From NCBI RefSeq assembly GCF_029227915.1, contig NC_079875.1, forward strand, positions 18,655,001 through 18,719,000: a DNA stretch of 64,000 bases, read 5' to 3'. The DNA is from Hydractinia symbiolongicarpus (Eukaryota; Cnidaria; Hydrozoa; Anthoathecata; Hydractiniidae). Both the position numbers and the translations under genes were made by a program. Shown here piece by piece: positions 1-12,921 of the stretch (positions within the stretch are counted from its first letter, which is position 1; each line of letters begins with the position of its first letter). A model generated the notes under the pieces. It saw nothing but the letters and a program-made list of their open reading frames with translations, was not told the DNA's origin and did not search any database.

Positions 1-1056
1 TCTTTTATTGAAATACAGTTATTTAACTGCGTATAGTTGTTGCTCCTTTCAGTGTCTTGTAAAGGTTTTTGTGAATGTGACACTTGATCTACCTTCTGTA
101 ACTGACTATACTTGACAATACTTGTTTATTTTCTTGTCTAATTACAATGCCTGGTTTGTGTCATTTTTCACTATCCTTTCTTTTATAAAACATCCCTCGT
201 GACATTTTGTATCACCAGACATTATGCAACAATGCTCTTCATATTCTTTCAAAAGACTCTTTGCGATGCATATATCATAGCAAGGCTGTGGATTAATCAA
301 GCCTGTATCATTCATGGCTTGTAAATGATCGGTGGGAATGCAGGGGTAGTCTTGATTTTACTATAAGTAAGCTGGTGGGTGAAAATCCATTTTTTTTCTT
401 TGTAATGGATTCTTTGCACTAATAGACCAAAAAGTGCTGGATTAGGTGTACACTTCATATCCTTAATAATTTTACCTAGCATTTCCTTAATCCTACAATT
501 ATGCCACCTATATATAGCCCATTTGACCTTGGACTTCAGCTGCAATTGGAGAGAAGTCTATGTTTAATCACTCACATATTTACTGATAGGCTTTATTGAC
601 AAATTCTCCTCCATTGTCAGCTAGAGATTTTTTTAGTTTATTAAATCAGGCTAACCAAATTTAAAAGATAATGTTTGTTCTCACATCTTTATCCTTGACA
701 AAGATTGCACTTGGAAGAATTTCCAGATTTATCAGGTTGTTTCATTCACACAGACAATTTAGATGGTATTGTTTTAAAAACATACAGTTTAAAGCTTCCC
801 TCTAATGTTAAAGCTTTTTAGGTTTCTTGATACGTTGTTATTATTGGAGTATATTTTAAAAATTGCAAGAAGTTATAGTCATTTAGTACAGGCAGAGTTG
901 CTTTAAAAAAGCAGCATCTGTTTTCCAAAAATTATTACATTGCAATGTAAAGATATTTTTCAATGCTGAGATTATCTTTGCATTATTTATTAGAAATTTT
1001 TATGATAATTAACTATTTACTTTCTGTTTCTAGATTAAGAACAAAACTTCATAAAT
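1..1056. other. upstream region without recognised gene
   Basis: No convincing coding exon is seen. A pyrimidine-rich tract ending in TAG at 1021-1033 just before the INTS14 start codon looks like a splice acceptor, so part of this stretch may be a 5'-UTR intron of INTS14. The open frames at 312-545 and 963-1193 resemble nothing I recognise. Confidence 0.5.
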
Positions 1057-3946
1057 ATGCCAACTGTAATACTTCTAGACGTTTCATTGTCTATGGCAAG
1101 ACAAGTGAACTGTTCAGACAAGTCAAATCGCTTAATAGATCTTGCAAGTGGAGGCCTGATCAACTTTTTCGATCAACTTTCAGTCGATTGTAAATTGGAA
1201 TATACAGCATTTGTTGTGTTTTCGTCGTTGTATGAAATTTTAGTAAAGTTCACAAGAGATATAACTGTATTGAAGAATGCATGTTTGTCACTAGATACTT
1301 ATGATAAAACTGTATTTGAATCCGCCTTTCAATGTGTTGAGACGTTAGTTACAGAAGAGTGGGGTTTGTCCGTACCCATTAATCTTGTGTTGATCACAGA
1401 TGGTTGTAGTGGCATTGGTGATGGATCATTGAAAGAATCACTGAGAACTATGTCTTCTCGAAATGCTGATTCTCAATTTCCTATACCATTTTCATTTCCT
1501 TGTCATTTAAGTATTATTTGTTTATCAAAGGATTGTGAAGCAGAAAAAGACTATTTAAAACAGCTTATCTCACTGAATAACGAGAGAGGGGAGTTAATTC
1601 TCCCAGATAGCGTGTCAGAGGTAGGTGTAGCACGATGTTTTAGTAAATTATTAAACATCCACTATAATCGATATGAAGCTGCTCTTCAATGTGGTCATTT
1701 TTTATCCACCATCACACTGTCGCCAGCACCGAATTTTCAGAACTCTCTACCAGCTGTTATGAATACTTACCACCATGAACATGATGTTGTTGATGTTACT
1801 AAACTAAAGTTGGGCTCTGTTTTAAATATTATTGGATTTATGGACCTACAGGACATCTGTAATCCACCTTACATGTCCAGACATGTGGTGCTACCCGTTG
1901 TTTCAGTATCACAAGATTGTAAAAGCATGCAAAAAGATGCAATTAGTTTTCAGCCTTCGTTTTGTGTATTGTTGCATGGTAGTTTGAAGATGAAAAAAAT
2001 GGGAGCTATTGTAAAACTCGGGTAGGTACTTTTAATTTTAAAAATATAGTGATTGGTTGATCAGAAGGCCTGTTTCTGTGCGTTTTATTTTATTTCGTTC
2101 ACGTATTTTGATTTCCTTTCTTCTTCTTTTTTTTGCTACTTTTATCATTTTTTGTGACTCGCAGATTTCTTGTAAAACACTGGCGAGATTCTTCTTCACT
2201 GTTCTTCCTTGTTTACGTTGTAGTGAAGACTGGTATGGAATGTTATACTCATGGGCTGACAACAAAAAGAAATCGACATTAATGCTTTCCGTCTTTGAAC
2301 CAAATCAACCGTTTCCATGGCTGGGATTACTGAAGAATCTAGGACCTGCCTACGAGCTAAATACTATCCCGTATCAATTGGATGCTAAGGAGGATACTGA
2401 AGAAACACCGTTTCCTGTGCCTCCTCCTGGGAGACGGAGTTATCATCTGCAAAGTAATGCTGTATGGATTAAGTCTTCTGGCCTACAGGTACAGAATTAA
2501 CATTTAGACGTTGTTAAAATGCAAATGGAAGTTTCATACGATACATACATATTGGCGTTATCTCAAAGTGAACAAAAATTATAAAATAAAGAAAAAATAT
2601 TTTCTTTACATTTTGTTTAGTCTGACTTACAGAAGCTGCTGAGATATGCGAAGAAGTTGCCAGAAAAGCAATCAGCCTTCTTTAAGGTATATTTTAATTT
2701 ACTCCGCTTGGTTGTACTATACATACGAAAGGTAATAAACGAGATAAGTCAACCAAGTTAAGGCTTACCCTTATTTCAATTAGCCTGGGAATTTGGACAA
2801 TGCCTAAGTAGCACTTGGGAAAATCTCAGAGTTCCGTCTTGTTTACAATTTATTCTTGAAATCTTTCAATGTTATAAAAGGTTGATGATGATTTGTTTTT
2901 TAAGCAGACCAATATAAACACAGCTATAATTTTTTGCATTTGAAAACTAAAAAACATAGAAAAAATAGTATATAATTTTTTTTTCCGTTTTAATCTCTTG
3001 TACGCTTTCAAAGCCTTAAGCGTGCGTACACAGGGCAACCACATCTAAAATATTTTAAATATCTTAAAAGAATGAATACTGCCCCTCGCCCCACCCCCTA
3101 ACATCTAAATAACCTAAAATTTGGACCCAAAATATTAATTCCTTCTAAAATCTGCTAAATTTGTATATGGTTATATTTATTTATTTTCAATTACTTTCCA
3201 TTTTAGCGGAAATATTTATCTTGCAAAAGAGCTTATTATTAGTACCTCTATGTTTTCGCAAACTCAAAATATGGAATAGTTTTTATACGTTTTTTAGTAT
3301 TTTAACAACCTAACATTTTGCCCTGACACTTTCTAAGTTCTGCTAAAATTGAGTATTTGTGAAAGTACAGTGTCACATTTTAACCTTGCTCAACCAATGG
3401 TCTTGGCGCGAATTGTCTGAAAAAGGTCTTGAAGGTTCTTGACTTAGTTTTCTCAGATATTCTAACATAAAACAATTTAATAGAAAACTGCTTGTGAAAA
3501 AAATAGAGCTAATAAAAACTCTGAACTGTGTTATGAAAAATACTTTGAGGAATTTTTTGTAAGATCATTTCAGACCCTTAAAATTTCGAACTACAATAAC
3601 TTAGAACGAAATTTATGGACATTTCTTTTGTTCGTGTTTTAAGATTTTTGGCATTTAATGTATTGATAAAAGGAGAAAACATGGCGTCGTCTCGACAATT
3701 TTGTTAAAGACCTAATTTTAATTTTAGGAAGTAAATAGAATTAGACGAGCTGGTGTCATTTACGGTTTTCACGAATTGCTCTACGAGCTTGCTACGACTC
3801 TTGAAAGCGAAGCTGCTCGAATGTCACCGGAAGCAATCGTGCAGTTGCGTCATGTAGCCGAAGGTTTGAGAAACGCTACACATAGGGAAGTTAATAAGAA
3901 CATCATTGCTATCAACATGTTTCGTAAGAAATCAACAGACACGTAA
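1057..3946 (+). CDS. INTS14: Integrator complex subunit 14 (VWA domain protein)
   Basis: Four coding exons are proposed: 1057-2021, 2222-2488, 2621-2686 and 3728-3946, about 506 codons in all, close to the roughly 520 residues of animal INTS14. The N-terminal von Willebrand A domain has a DxSxS metal site (DVSLS, residues 8-12) and a later ITDG strand. Exon 2 carries the DWYGMLYSWAD block and exons 3-4 the C-terminal helical part, both typical of INTS14. All junctions are GT-AG (donors GTAGGT, GTACAG, GTATAT). INTS14 works with INTS13 and INTS10 in the nuclear Integrator complex, which cleaves snRNA and paused nascent transcripts. An upstream noncoding exon is likely. The gene converges on the carboxypeptidase gene downstream, with only 70 bp between stop codons. 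Confidence 0.93.
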
Positions 3947-3960
3947 AACTACTACTTGTT

Positions 3961-3966
3961 TTTATT
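3961..3966 (-). terminator. poly(A) signal candidate for carboxypeptidase A1
   Basis: AATAAA on the minus strand, about 50 bp past the stop codon at 4017. It lies between the two convergent stop codons, so this transcript should overlap the INTS14 3' UTR. Confidence 0.5.
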
Positions 3967-3984
3967 TTGATACATGTATATACA

Positions 3985-3990
3985 AATAAA
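3985..3990 (+). terminator. poly(A) signal candidate for INTS14
   Basis: AATAAA, followed by AATAAAAA-type sequence, 39 bp past the INTS14 stop codon. Confidence 0.6.
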
Positions 3991-4016
3991 TAAAAAAAAT
4001 ATCAAGCTTCGTTCCT

Positions 4017-7000
4017 TCATGGTTTTGTATTTTTCTGTTGTAAAATTGCGTCGATCTCTTTTACACCTGCTAATATACCATCCAGTGTTTCCAAAGCTGT
4101 GGGGATGATTTCACTCGGATCAAGAAGAAACCCAGGGGGAGCAGACCGCGGTCTTAATTCTATTACATATGCGAAGCTCACGTTTAATTTGTCGTGCACA
4201 TAATCGATAGCTCCACCAGTAACTGGCACTAGAAGACGAATGGGAGGGACATAAATATAGTGAAAATTTTATGAAGCAAATAACCTGTAGAAGGCAGACA
4301 GTCCAAATCACAGCACTCCAAAGTGAACACCTCTCTGAAGCAGACACCACACAAGTAAACACATTTTGCATATTTGACATATTCTTAGCATGAGGTGGGG
4401 TTATGCCAACCTCGACCCCATGGCTTTAGAAAGAGGAAAAAAGCGCTGGGATCGAGGTTGAGGTTAAACAGAATATGGGCATTAATATATAAGTTTAAAT
4501 TACACAGGAAATTCGCCTGTGACAGTCAAGCGCATAAACGTTGACAACATGTGCTATTTGTGTCATGACTTTTTTTCTCACAAACAGACAGAATACGGGT
4601 ATTAATAAGGGTACTGGACAGTGCAAAGTTTCATAAAAATTGGCCTGTCATAGAAATTGGCCTGTCATAGAAATTCCGGCGTCGTTATTTTGTGCGTCCT
4701 TGTTCGCTTGTTAGCATGAGGTAATGATTTACTCTGTTGGAGAATTTGTAATAAAGCTGCAGCACAACTATTTTGAACAGACAGACAGAGCATCTGTATT
4801 CTTGATAAAGAAATATTAAATATAGAGTTTTTAAGTACAGTTAACGTTTCCCTTAAAACTGAAGTGTGCGTATTCACCACCAAACGGTAAACTTACTGTT
4901 GAGATCAAATGAAGTAGAAAATACGTAAGGCGTGCCAAATCGTTTTTTCAGCGCTAAGGTAGTCTTTCTCCCGACACGTTGCTATAAAAGACAAAAAATC
5001 TAATAAAAAGCAAGCCTCGTCTCCGTAATAATTTTGAAAATAATAACTGCACACTTACTATAACGGCGTCGTCGTGCGGCCGTTTATCAGTATAAGAATT
5101 AGGAGAGAACAGTACTTCGAAAAACGAATGTAAACTCCAATACGATTTTAATTGGTGCTGTTTCCATCTTAATTGGTCTGCGTACAATTTAACGCACGGC
5201 TCTGACTCAGGGTGAACACCTTTATAAAGTAGATCGCACGGATTGGATGATGAACCCACTCCTAAATAGACAGGGGTTGAAATGAAATAAAAACTATGAT
5301 AATATACAGCAATCAATTAGCAGACGCTATTCTTCCATATTTCTGTCTTTCTCAAGATTTTTTAGAGTTGTGAAATTGTTCCAGGCCAAGAAAAGGACAA
5401 AATAAACTGTGGAAATTGTGGACTTAAAATTCTGGTATAGTATCATTTTTATGGCCAAACAAAAACCAGCATAAAATATTTGTAAAAACAAAGTTTTTTC
5501 GTTTTTTAATTTTTTGCTTGTGCCCGCTAATTTAGAAAGAAAAAGTTTAAATATAGTTTTTACGTGTATAAAAATGTTTCTGTTAGCTGTTTATACTAAC
5601 CTCCCCACATAACATCCCAATTCCTGTTTGCATCAGCACCTCTCGCTGCCATTAATTCTCCATCAATATCGGTACAAAATGTTGACCTATTAAATGCCGT
5701 TCTTGTCTTGCGCCACATTCTATCTGTTGTAAATGAATACTCATAACCGTCAGGATTGAAGACTGGTACAAAGTAAAATGTATTCTTTCGAAGCAAATCC
5801 GTCATTTCATCATCTGCACCATACCTTGTCATCACCTAAATATTATTACTGGAAGTTACAAAATCTAAAACTAACTACTTTATCATGGAAATAGATGGCT
5901 TCCTGCAGTTGTAATCATTTTCACGTGAAAATTTAAATTAAAATTATTTAAATTATTAAATGAATTGGTGTTTTTAGTTGTGTGTTGTTTTGGTGGCTGT
6001 ATATCTTATATATTTGTCTTTTTGTTTGAAAAAATATTTGTTACAAAACGCAGCTGCGCAAAAATCAATACGCAAAATTTAAAACAAAAAAATAGTGCAA
6101 AAAATCCCAAAATTATATTTTAACTTATTTACATAAAAGAGTAAAAGTTATACCTGGAAGGAGAAAAAAACAGAGAATACAAATACTTGAGTGACACAAG
6201 CATTTTTTGTTGTTGTTAATCTGTACCTGTTTCATCATGTACAACGCAGCAGCGACAGATATCCACTCTCTTGCATGGATCCCACCATCTATCCAAATGA
6301 TGGGTTTATCATCAGCGAAACGCCTGTGACAGCCACTCATACACTCCGAAATCTGACAAAATTAAAAACAATTAGTCCAGAAAACTGTCCGTCTCGCCGC
6401 TTGTTTTTCCCAAATGTTGCATTTTGTTGTTTGCATTTATCTAATATTTATATATACTGCGTTTCACATACCCTGACTAAAAAGAGTGGTCTGTCTTCGT
6501 AAGATCGTCCAACCATTGACACTTTCATTAAATGTGCAAATTGTGTTTGCAATCTGAACAACTCTTGAACGATCTATAAAAAATGATCTTTTTCAGAAAC
6601 CTCGATCCAAAGAGCAAAATATTTCTCAACATGTTGCAGAAAACGTTTCATGTCAACTTACCGGGTCATATCTGTTAAACTTTTCATAGTTAAAACCAAA
6701 CGAGATGGTCGCTTCGTTGTGTTGGATTTCTGTATCTATTGCTCGCTTTACGTCAGCGATAACAACTTTATAGTTTATATTTTCAAGCTGACAAAAAGAT
6801 TTTAATAACTGTGCTCCCTGAGCTGTCATTTGGATCTGACAATTGGATCCATTTCTGCTCCAAACTTCAACCTGACGAAAATACAGTTAAGATTTTACGA
6901 TTTGAATCCCAGCATGCTTGGACATGTTAGTGCTGCTTTCAAAAGGTATAAGTTAACCGTGCGGAAATTTGCTTTGGAACACGTTTTTCCTGTTAATTTT

Positions 7001-9749
7001 AACAATATCTATTTTGCAGTTCAAAAATGGTCTATTGTTGTTAAGATATTAAAGCTTAAATTGGCATGAACACCTTCATATAAGGCTTGATTTGTTTGGT
7101 TTGATAATTTGATGTCCCAAAATACACCATCTGACAATCGCCTTTTTCAGTCTGCAGGATAAATTGACATCTATTTATAGATGTGACACTATCACCTCAT
7201 TACGGAAAGGGACAGGATGGTCAAAAAAAAAATATTACATTTTTATTAATAGAAAAATGTTAATTACATTCTCAAGTCTTGTCGCTCTTTTTGATGTTGG
7301 ACGTGTTTTGACATTTATAGTCTTAAATGAGGTCTACAACTAATTTTGTCCAAATGTTTTTGTCGAAAACATATAAATGAATTATTGTTTTAAATTTACT
7401 TTTAACTGTACCACGTTTACCAATGTGCATCCGCTGGGAATCTAATTTTACAATTAATAGTAGAAAATAATAAGCGTTTGTTCTATTGTATTAATGTACC
7501 CTAAAAACTTCTTTGTCATCCGCCTTCTTTTGAAAGATCGATAGCCGATTATATCGCTTTTTTGTAAGAAGGCTTTTTAGTTTAACCAGTAGTAATGGTC
7601 AGGTCTACAGTTGACTCCCTCTAATTCGAATCGCTATGATTCGAATCTCTATAATTTGAATCTCTATAATTCGAACGAGTGCTCAGTCACCGTTAATTTT
7701 TCTTAAGAAACTCTTATAAAAAAAACTTCCTACAATTCGAATTTCTCTAATTTGAAACTTTCTATAATTCGAACAGTTTTTCAGTCCCTTCAGCACTACA
7801 CACACAAATTCGAATGTTTTTATGAAATTCAAAAATTGTCTTTCGAACGTTATTTTTAAAATATTCAACAGTTATTTAATAGAGTTTCTTTTTTGTGTAA
7901 ACTATGAAAATAAAGATTGAATGAAACTTGAATTATGTTTTCTTTTTTTTAAAATTAACGTATTTCTAAAAGTTCGAATTACAGAGACTTTCTCTAATTC
8001 GAATCTCTCTCTATAATTCGAACAAAAAATTTTCCGTGTGGGAATTCGAATTAGGGAGAGTCAATTGTAGTTAAAAAAAGACACATCTTTTGCTTTGTAT
8101 TATTTTGTTCGTTACGTTCTTGTTTAACATGTTTCAAATTTGCAAACTTAAAAAACTTTTACTTTCAAATTAGTATTTTTACATGACTATTATTTGCATC
8201 TTTTTTTCTTTTTTTTTTTTCTTTTTCGGTTTACCTAATCGGACAAAAAAATTTTGTCACTTTTTACAGACTAAATTTTTCGAAATTGCAAAACTTGCCG
8301 ACTACGTCTTGAAAGAATTAAAAGAAAAACAAGTCCAGGTAATAGAAAAGAACAGTGTAAATTAAAAAAAGTCAAGCCTTGACAAGTCCTAAAGAAAAAG
8401 GAAAAATCAGTGAAAAATCTTAGTTGGAAAAAAAAAAAAAAATCAGTAAAAATTGTTTTTGACTGGTAGGCTTTTGAGTTGATGAAAAAAACTGCTCCAT
8501 TTTATATTTTTTATTCTGAACCTGAAAACGAGGTTAGGATACCTCACAATGATCAAAATAACTAATTTCTATCCTATGAAAACAGGTTTGGGCTGCCATA
8601 CATCCGGACATCAGATCTGAGCCTGTCGTACTTATTCCAGTCAGTGATATTTCATCATGCATCTTAATCAAGAAATATAGTTTCTGAAAATGACGGAAAC
8701 GTTCCCTACATATATTAGATATCGATGATGCCTAGCTTTATTCTTCGAAATTTTGTCAGAGAAACATAAAGTTTATTGCACATAAAGTCGAAGTCGAAGA
8801 TGCAATAATGATTTTAAAGTCTTTTAAGAGGTATTAATTACCTTCTTAAAGCCAGCAATGTAGCATTTTTTTAACAAAACATCTCTTTGTGTTGTCTGTG
8901 TTCCCTAGTCAAAACAAACTTTCGATTTACTGGTATTTAATATATGTTATTTCACTTTTTACAGACTAAATTTTTCGAAATTGCAAAAAGAATATTCCAA
9001 GATTTTTTATTCTTTTTTTAGAAAAAAAAATAAAAAAGTAGCAAATTCATCTTAAAAAAATGATATAGGTTGTTTAGACGTCTATGTGGTTGTAAAGTGT
9101 ATATAATTTCTTGCACCCTGACCTTTTGAGTGCTCTATTTATTACACACCACTCTTTGGAAGTTGATTGAGCTTTTTGAACCGCTTCGTAGCCCCTTTAA
9201 TTACAAAACGGCTCGTGATGGACACTTGAGTTCTTAATAACGAAACAGCGCCCGATGAACAATGTTAATATTGATCAAAATTGTTGCGGTTATCCAGCAC
9301 GTTACGTTGTCTTGGAAAAGAGAAATTTTCTTGTTTGCCAACGTTGTATTGTTGTTTACTTTTAACAAGAAACCAAGATTTTAAAACCACAAAAATTCAC
9401 TTATCGTAAAAAAAGAACAAGTCCGTTGTTATATTATTCTAGAAAGCGTAAACTTTAAATATAATATGACGTAGAAGTTTTTCAGTATTGTCTTACCGTC
9501 GACGCTTTGTGAGTATCCATAAATTTCAAAAGTTTCATGCTCTTTTTCTGTGTGGAAGGCTTCAACTCCAGCAGCTGGTTTCTAAGGTTGAATAAAATAG
9601 ACATATGCAAATCCTTTTTGTATATACATTTGAAATTAATTTTGATACATTAAACCAGCGTAGAAAAGTTACCCTCGGTATTTCTCATTGCTACCATAGA
9701 CGACTGAAAAGAACAGCGCGTTAAGTACCACGTAAACAAGTGTATTCAT
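4017..9749 (-). CDS. secreted M14A zinc carboxypeptidase, tandem copy 1
   Basis: Nine exons on the minus strand: 9673-9749, 9497-9581, 6662-6871, 6472-6573, 6227-6352, 5601-5835, 5059-5261, 4897-4981 and 4017-4228, about 444 codons, the usual size of a pro-carboxypeptidase A/B. Exon 1 encodes a hydrophobic signal peptide. Exons 2-3 encode the inhibitory prodomain. The zinc site HxxE is in GGIHAREW (exon 5), NRNWD (exon 6) holds the substrate-binding Arg, SLHSF (exon 7) the third zinc ligand His, and VIELRP (last exon) the catalytic Glu. The residue at the S1' position (bovine 255) reads Ile, which suggests carboxypeptidase A-type preference for hydrophobic C-terminal residues. By ungapped counting the Tyr248 position is Met. 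Intron 2 (about 2.6 kb) holds a MITE and possible opposite-strand exons. Likely a digestive or secretory enzyme. Confidence 0.9.
7608..8067. mobile_element. Tigger/pogo-like MITE in carboxypeptidase intron
   Basis: The element starts CAGTTGACTCCCTCTAATTC and its far end, read on the other strand, starts CAATTGACTCTCCCTAATTC. It is flanked by TA on both sides (7606-7607 and 8068-8069), the target duplication of Tc1/mariner/pogo elements. The inside is built of degenerate TATAATTCGAA units. At 460 bp with no transposase it is nonautonomous. Confidence 0.8.
8270..8640 (+). CDS. candidate opposite-strand exon pair inside an intron
   Basis: Two short phase-0 exons with good splice sites are visible on the strand opposite to the host gene. 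Exon A, 8270-8338 (acceptor TTTTTACAG, donor GTAATA), encodes 23 residues rich in Lys and Glu, including LADYVLKELKEKQ. Exon B, 8587-8640 (acceptor AAACAG, donor GTCAGT), encodes VWAAIHPDIRSEPVVLIP. I cannot assign a family. The acceptor plus the first 19 bases of exon A recur at about 8951-8985, so at least part has been duplicated. It may be a nested gene, a pseudogene or a chance match. Confidence 0.25.
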
Positions 9750-9817
9750 TGTGTCGCAGCAACTTTAAATTCGTACTGATTAAAACACGAAGCGAACACT
9801 ACTTCAACTGTATCTCA

Positions 9818-9825
9818 TTATATAA
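9818..9825 (-). promoter_or_regulatory. TATA box, carboxypeptidase copy 1
   Basis: TATATAAT on the minus strand, about 70 bp before the start codon at 9749, which leaves room for a start site and a short leader. Confidence 0.6.
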
Positions 9826-12800
9826 GCAAGCTCAGTAATTATTTAGCAACAATTATAATGACGAAAGACCATTTAATTATGTATACATTGTGTGTAATTT
9901 CCCCATTCATATATTCTGTTGTGTGAAGACGGAGCTAGTGCATCCTGCACCAACTGCATGATGATTTCCCATCGCTCATTTCCATCTCTTTCCACTAAGC
10001 TTACAAAATACCACACAATGTATAAAAGATTATGAGAAGATTAATTTCTTTGAAAAAAAGATTTTATCAGGACAATTAAGAGAAGATGGAAACACAATAT
10101 TACAAAAAAGTTTCATATTTTTCAAGCAGTTTTTTTTAAGCATATTTGTTTCAACTTCGTTTTTATTTCTTTTTCTTCTTCTATTCATCAGACAACGGGT
10201 AAAGCTATTCTACTAAGAAAAGATTCCTGGTAACGAGATGTTAACTGTGGAACGTTATGATATTGATTGAATATATTTTTAAGTGTTGTAAAAGTGGAAG
10301 TGATTAAAATATCATCATTAAAATATATATTTGTTACTAAATATCATAGTAAAAAGGAAGTTAGGAGGATATCTGCCTCTATATTTTTGTAGCTTTTTCT
10401 TTTCCTTTCGGCGGTGAGTAATGATGAGTAGATAGCCTCCTACGCTTCTTTAACTCGTTCCCATTTGAGTCTTAACGAGTTTTTTCGACAAGAACATGGA
10501 AATGGGCCAAAATATGTTTAAATTACAACTTCTCTTCACGTCTTCAGTTTCTTTCGTTGTGTGAGCAATGGAGATGGAAAAGTAATATTAAATCCCTTGT
10601 CATACAATGTGGATGACAATTTCCATAGGTTAAATCTTACAGATTTGGAAAAAGAATATAGTGATAAAAGGCGCATCCATTCATTTTTTTGGCAATATTT
10701 TGTTTCGTGCTTATTTGTGTAATTACAAAACCACTTTGTTACTATCTAATGTGCATCAAGTTTCCTGCATCATGCATGTTGTTTTCCCCTAGTCTCGATC
10801 AATCATACACTCGTCTTTGTTATCACAGCGCTTTACAGAGAGAGTTGCTTGGTCGTTGAGTTTTTCACAAAGAACACTACTACAACAAACAAATCACAAT
10901 CACGAGGCTTTATTTTTTCTTTGTGTGGGCAAACCCTCTTTATTTGGAGCATGCAAGATAGCGAATTTACAGCTACTGGCTGGAGTATTGATGTTAGACC
11001 CTTTTGGTCATGTTTGGAGAATCAATCATACTAGAGAAGCAACAAACATAACTTCTTTTTTAACACTTTAAGATTCGTGTCTACGACATCAGTCGGACAA
11101 CTAAACAAATCATTTGGTAACAATTATCTGAAGTATATAGGTACCGTACTCACTCAAATGACCGTCCATTGTATTTTCAAAAATATACTTATTCAATAAA
11201 GGAGTGGCCAGAAGGATTAAATAAAGTCAAAATAATACATTTTTAGACATTTACGAAACAATGAGTTATAATCGCGAGGGTAAGCAACTTCGTTCCAATG
11301 GTCTGTTGTTGTTGTTTTATCAGGAAGACTCCCCGATTTAAAACATAAAATAAAATGCAGGACGCTTAAAAAATCTTGTATTTATTGAATAATAAATAGT
11401 GTTCTAATTGTATAAAATTCTGTCAACGTATCCTAATATTTACAATTTTATTTTTTTTGTACATATTCTGGAAAGAAAGATATTCATTGCAATGTTTCTC
11501 ATACGCAACGTGGAGTTTTCAGGTATCACATTTTATCTATGACGGAAAGTGATGACGTCATAGCTAAAAATCTCTTTGGAAATTTTATTAAAATAAAACA
11601 AAAGCAATCACATGTCAATTTCTAACGTTGGTAAATATTTTGTTTATATTTGTCTTCTTAAAAAAATGTTAAATTTCAATTTCGAAAGAACGACTTTCTA
11701 GAATTCCCCCTCCTTAAAGTCCTCAAATTAAATACGTACATATTCAAAGAAATACACCATGCGTCTATAGTTGAATTTTTTGGATGTTAATGTCATTTTA
11801 GGACTGGTGTAAAACAACCATGGAAACGAGAAAGGTATGCTATTTTAACGTAATTTATGTTGATCGGTATTCTTACAAAAAATACAGAGTATAATTAAAC
11901 TTATTTCCTAAAAGCGGTCCCGGCTGTGCTTAGCCTTCCAGTCAGAGTGACTAAACACAAAAGTTAAGAGTGGTAGATAAAAAATGTTTGACCCTTGTGT
12001 GCGTGATATCAACCAGCTATACCGCATCCATAGTTGAGAGAGGGAATTGTAATGCGGCTTCTTTACATAAACACAAACGAAATTGAAATGAGATGAAAAG
12101 TGAAAAAAATCACAACGCTATCAGATTATGTGTAAGATTCGAAAACTTACAAATGTGATTTCTTTCTGGAGCGCAACACACCTGAAGTTGTTTACTAGGG
12201 ATAAAATTGAAGAATTCTTCCCAAAGAGATTATTTTTGACGACCCGCTATTTTTCCTAAGATTTGTTGTCTGGCATAAAGTATTGCAGAGTAGTTATGCA
12301 AAATTGGGGGTGTTGAAATCAGAGTGATAAAATTTCGTCATGTTTGCAGAGATATTTAAGTTGTGACAACTGCGCATGCGCCATAATGTTGCACACATGC
12401 GCAATACCCTCGTTTTAAGTAAAATAATTTGATGACGAAATAAACTTTATTTCTGTCATTTCTCTGGTGTTAAATTGGTCCTGACATTTAAGTAAGCACA
12501 TTTTAGACTTTTCCACAGACCGAAAGATTATATTTTGCCTCGGACTCCGAATATAGTGTTTTAAAAAAGACGAGTTTTTTTACGCTGGTTTTTTTCGACT
12601 ATATTTTATGTTGGTGTAAAACATTCTTCAGAAGACAACACAAATAAATGTGTCTCTATCTCGAGCAGAGGTTCCCCTTTCCTCTTCTGCAATCAAAATC
12701 TTTAGCATTGTACGTTTGCAGTATCAAAAAAGATTAAAAAAATTCATCGATTTCATCCCAACTTGGCATAAGTTTTGATATTTCAAAACATGAAAAATTT

Positions 12801-12921
12801 AGATTCTTCAAATTATAAAGCATTATAGATACAATAATTTATATAATATATTCTACGGTGTCGTTTCAAAGAAGATAAATACATTAATATTTACAACAGG
12901 TGTTCATACACAATCAGAAGA
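9826..12921. other. intergenic region between the carboxypeptidase genes
   Basis: About 3 kb with no exon I can support. The frames at 10817-11071 lack splice context or recognisable motifs. A TGCGCATGCGCC motif at about 12372 matches the NRF1 consensus, but its relevance is unknown. Confidence 0.5.
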
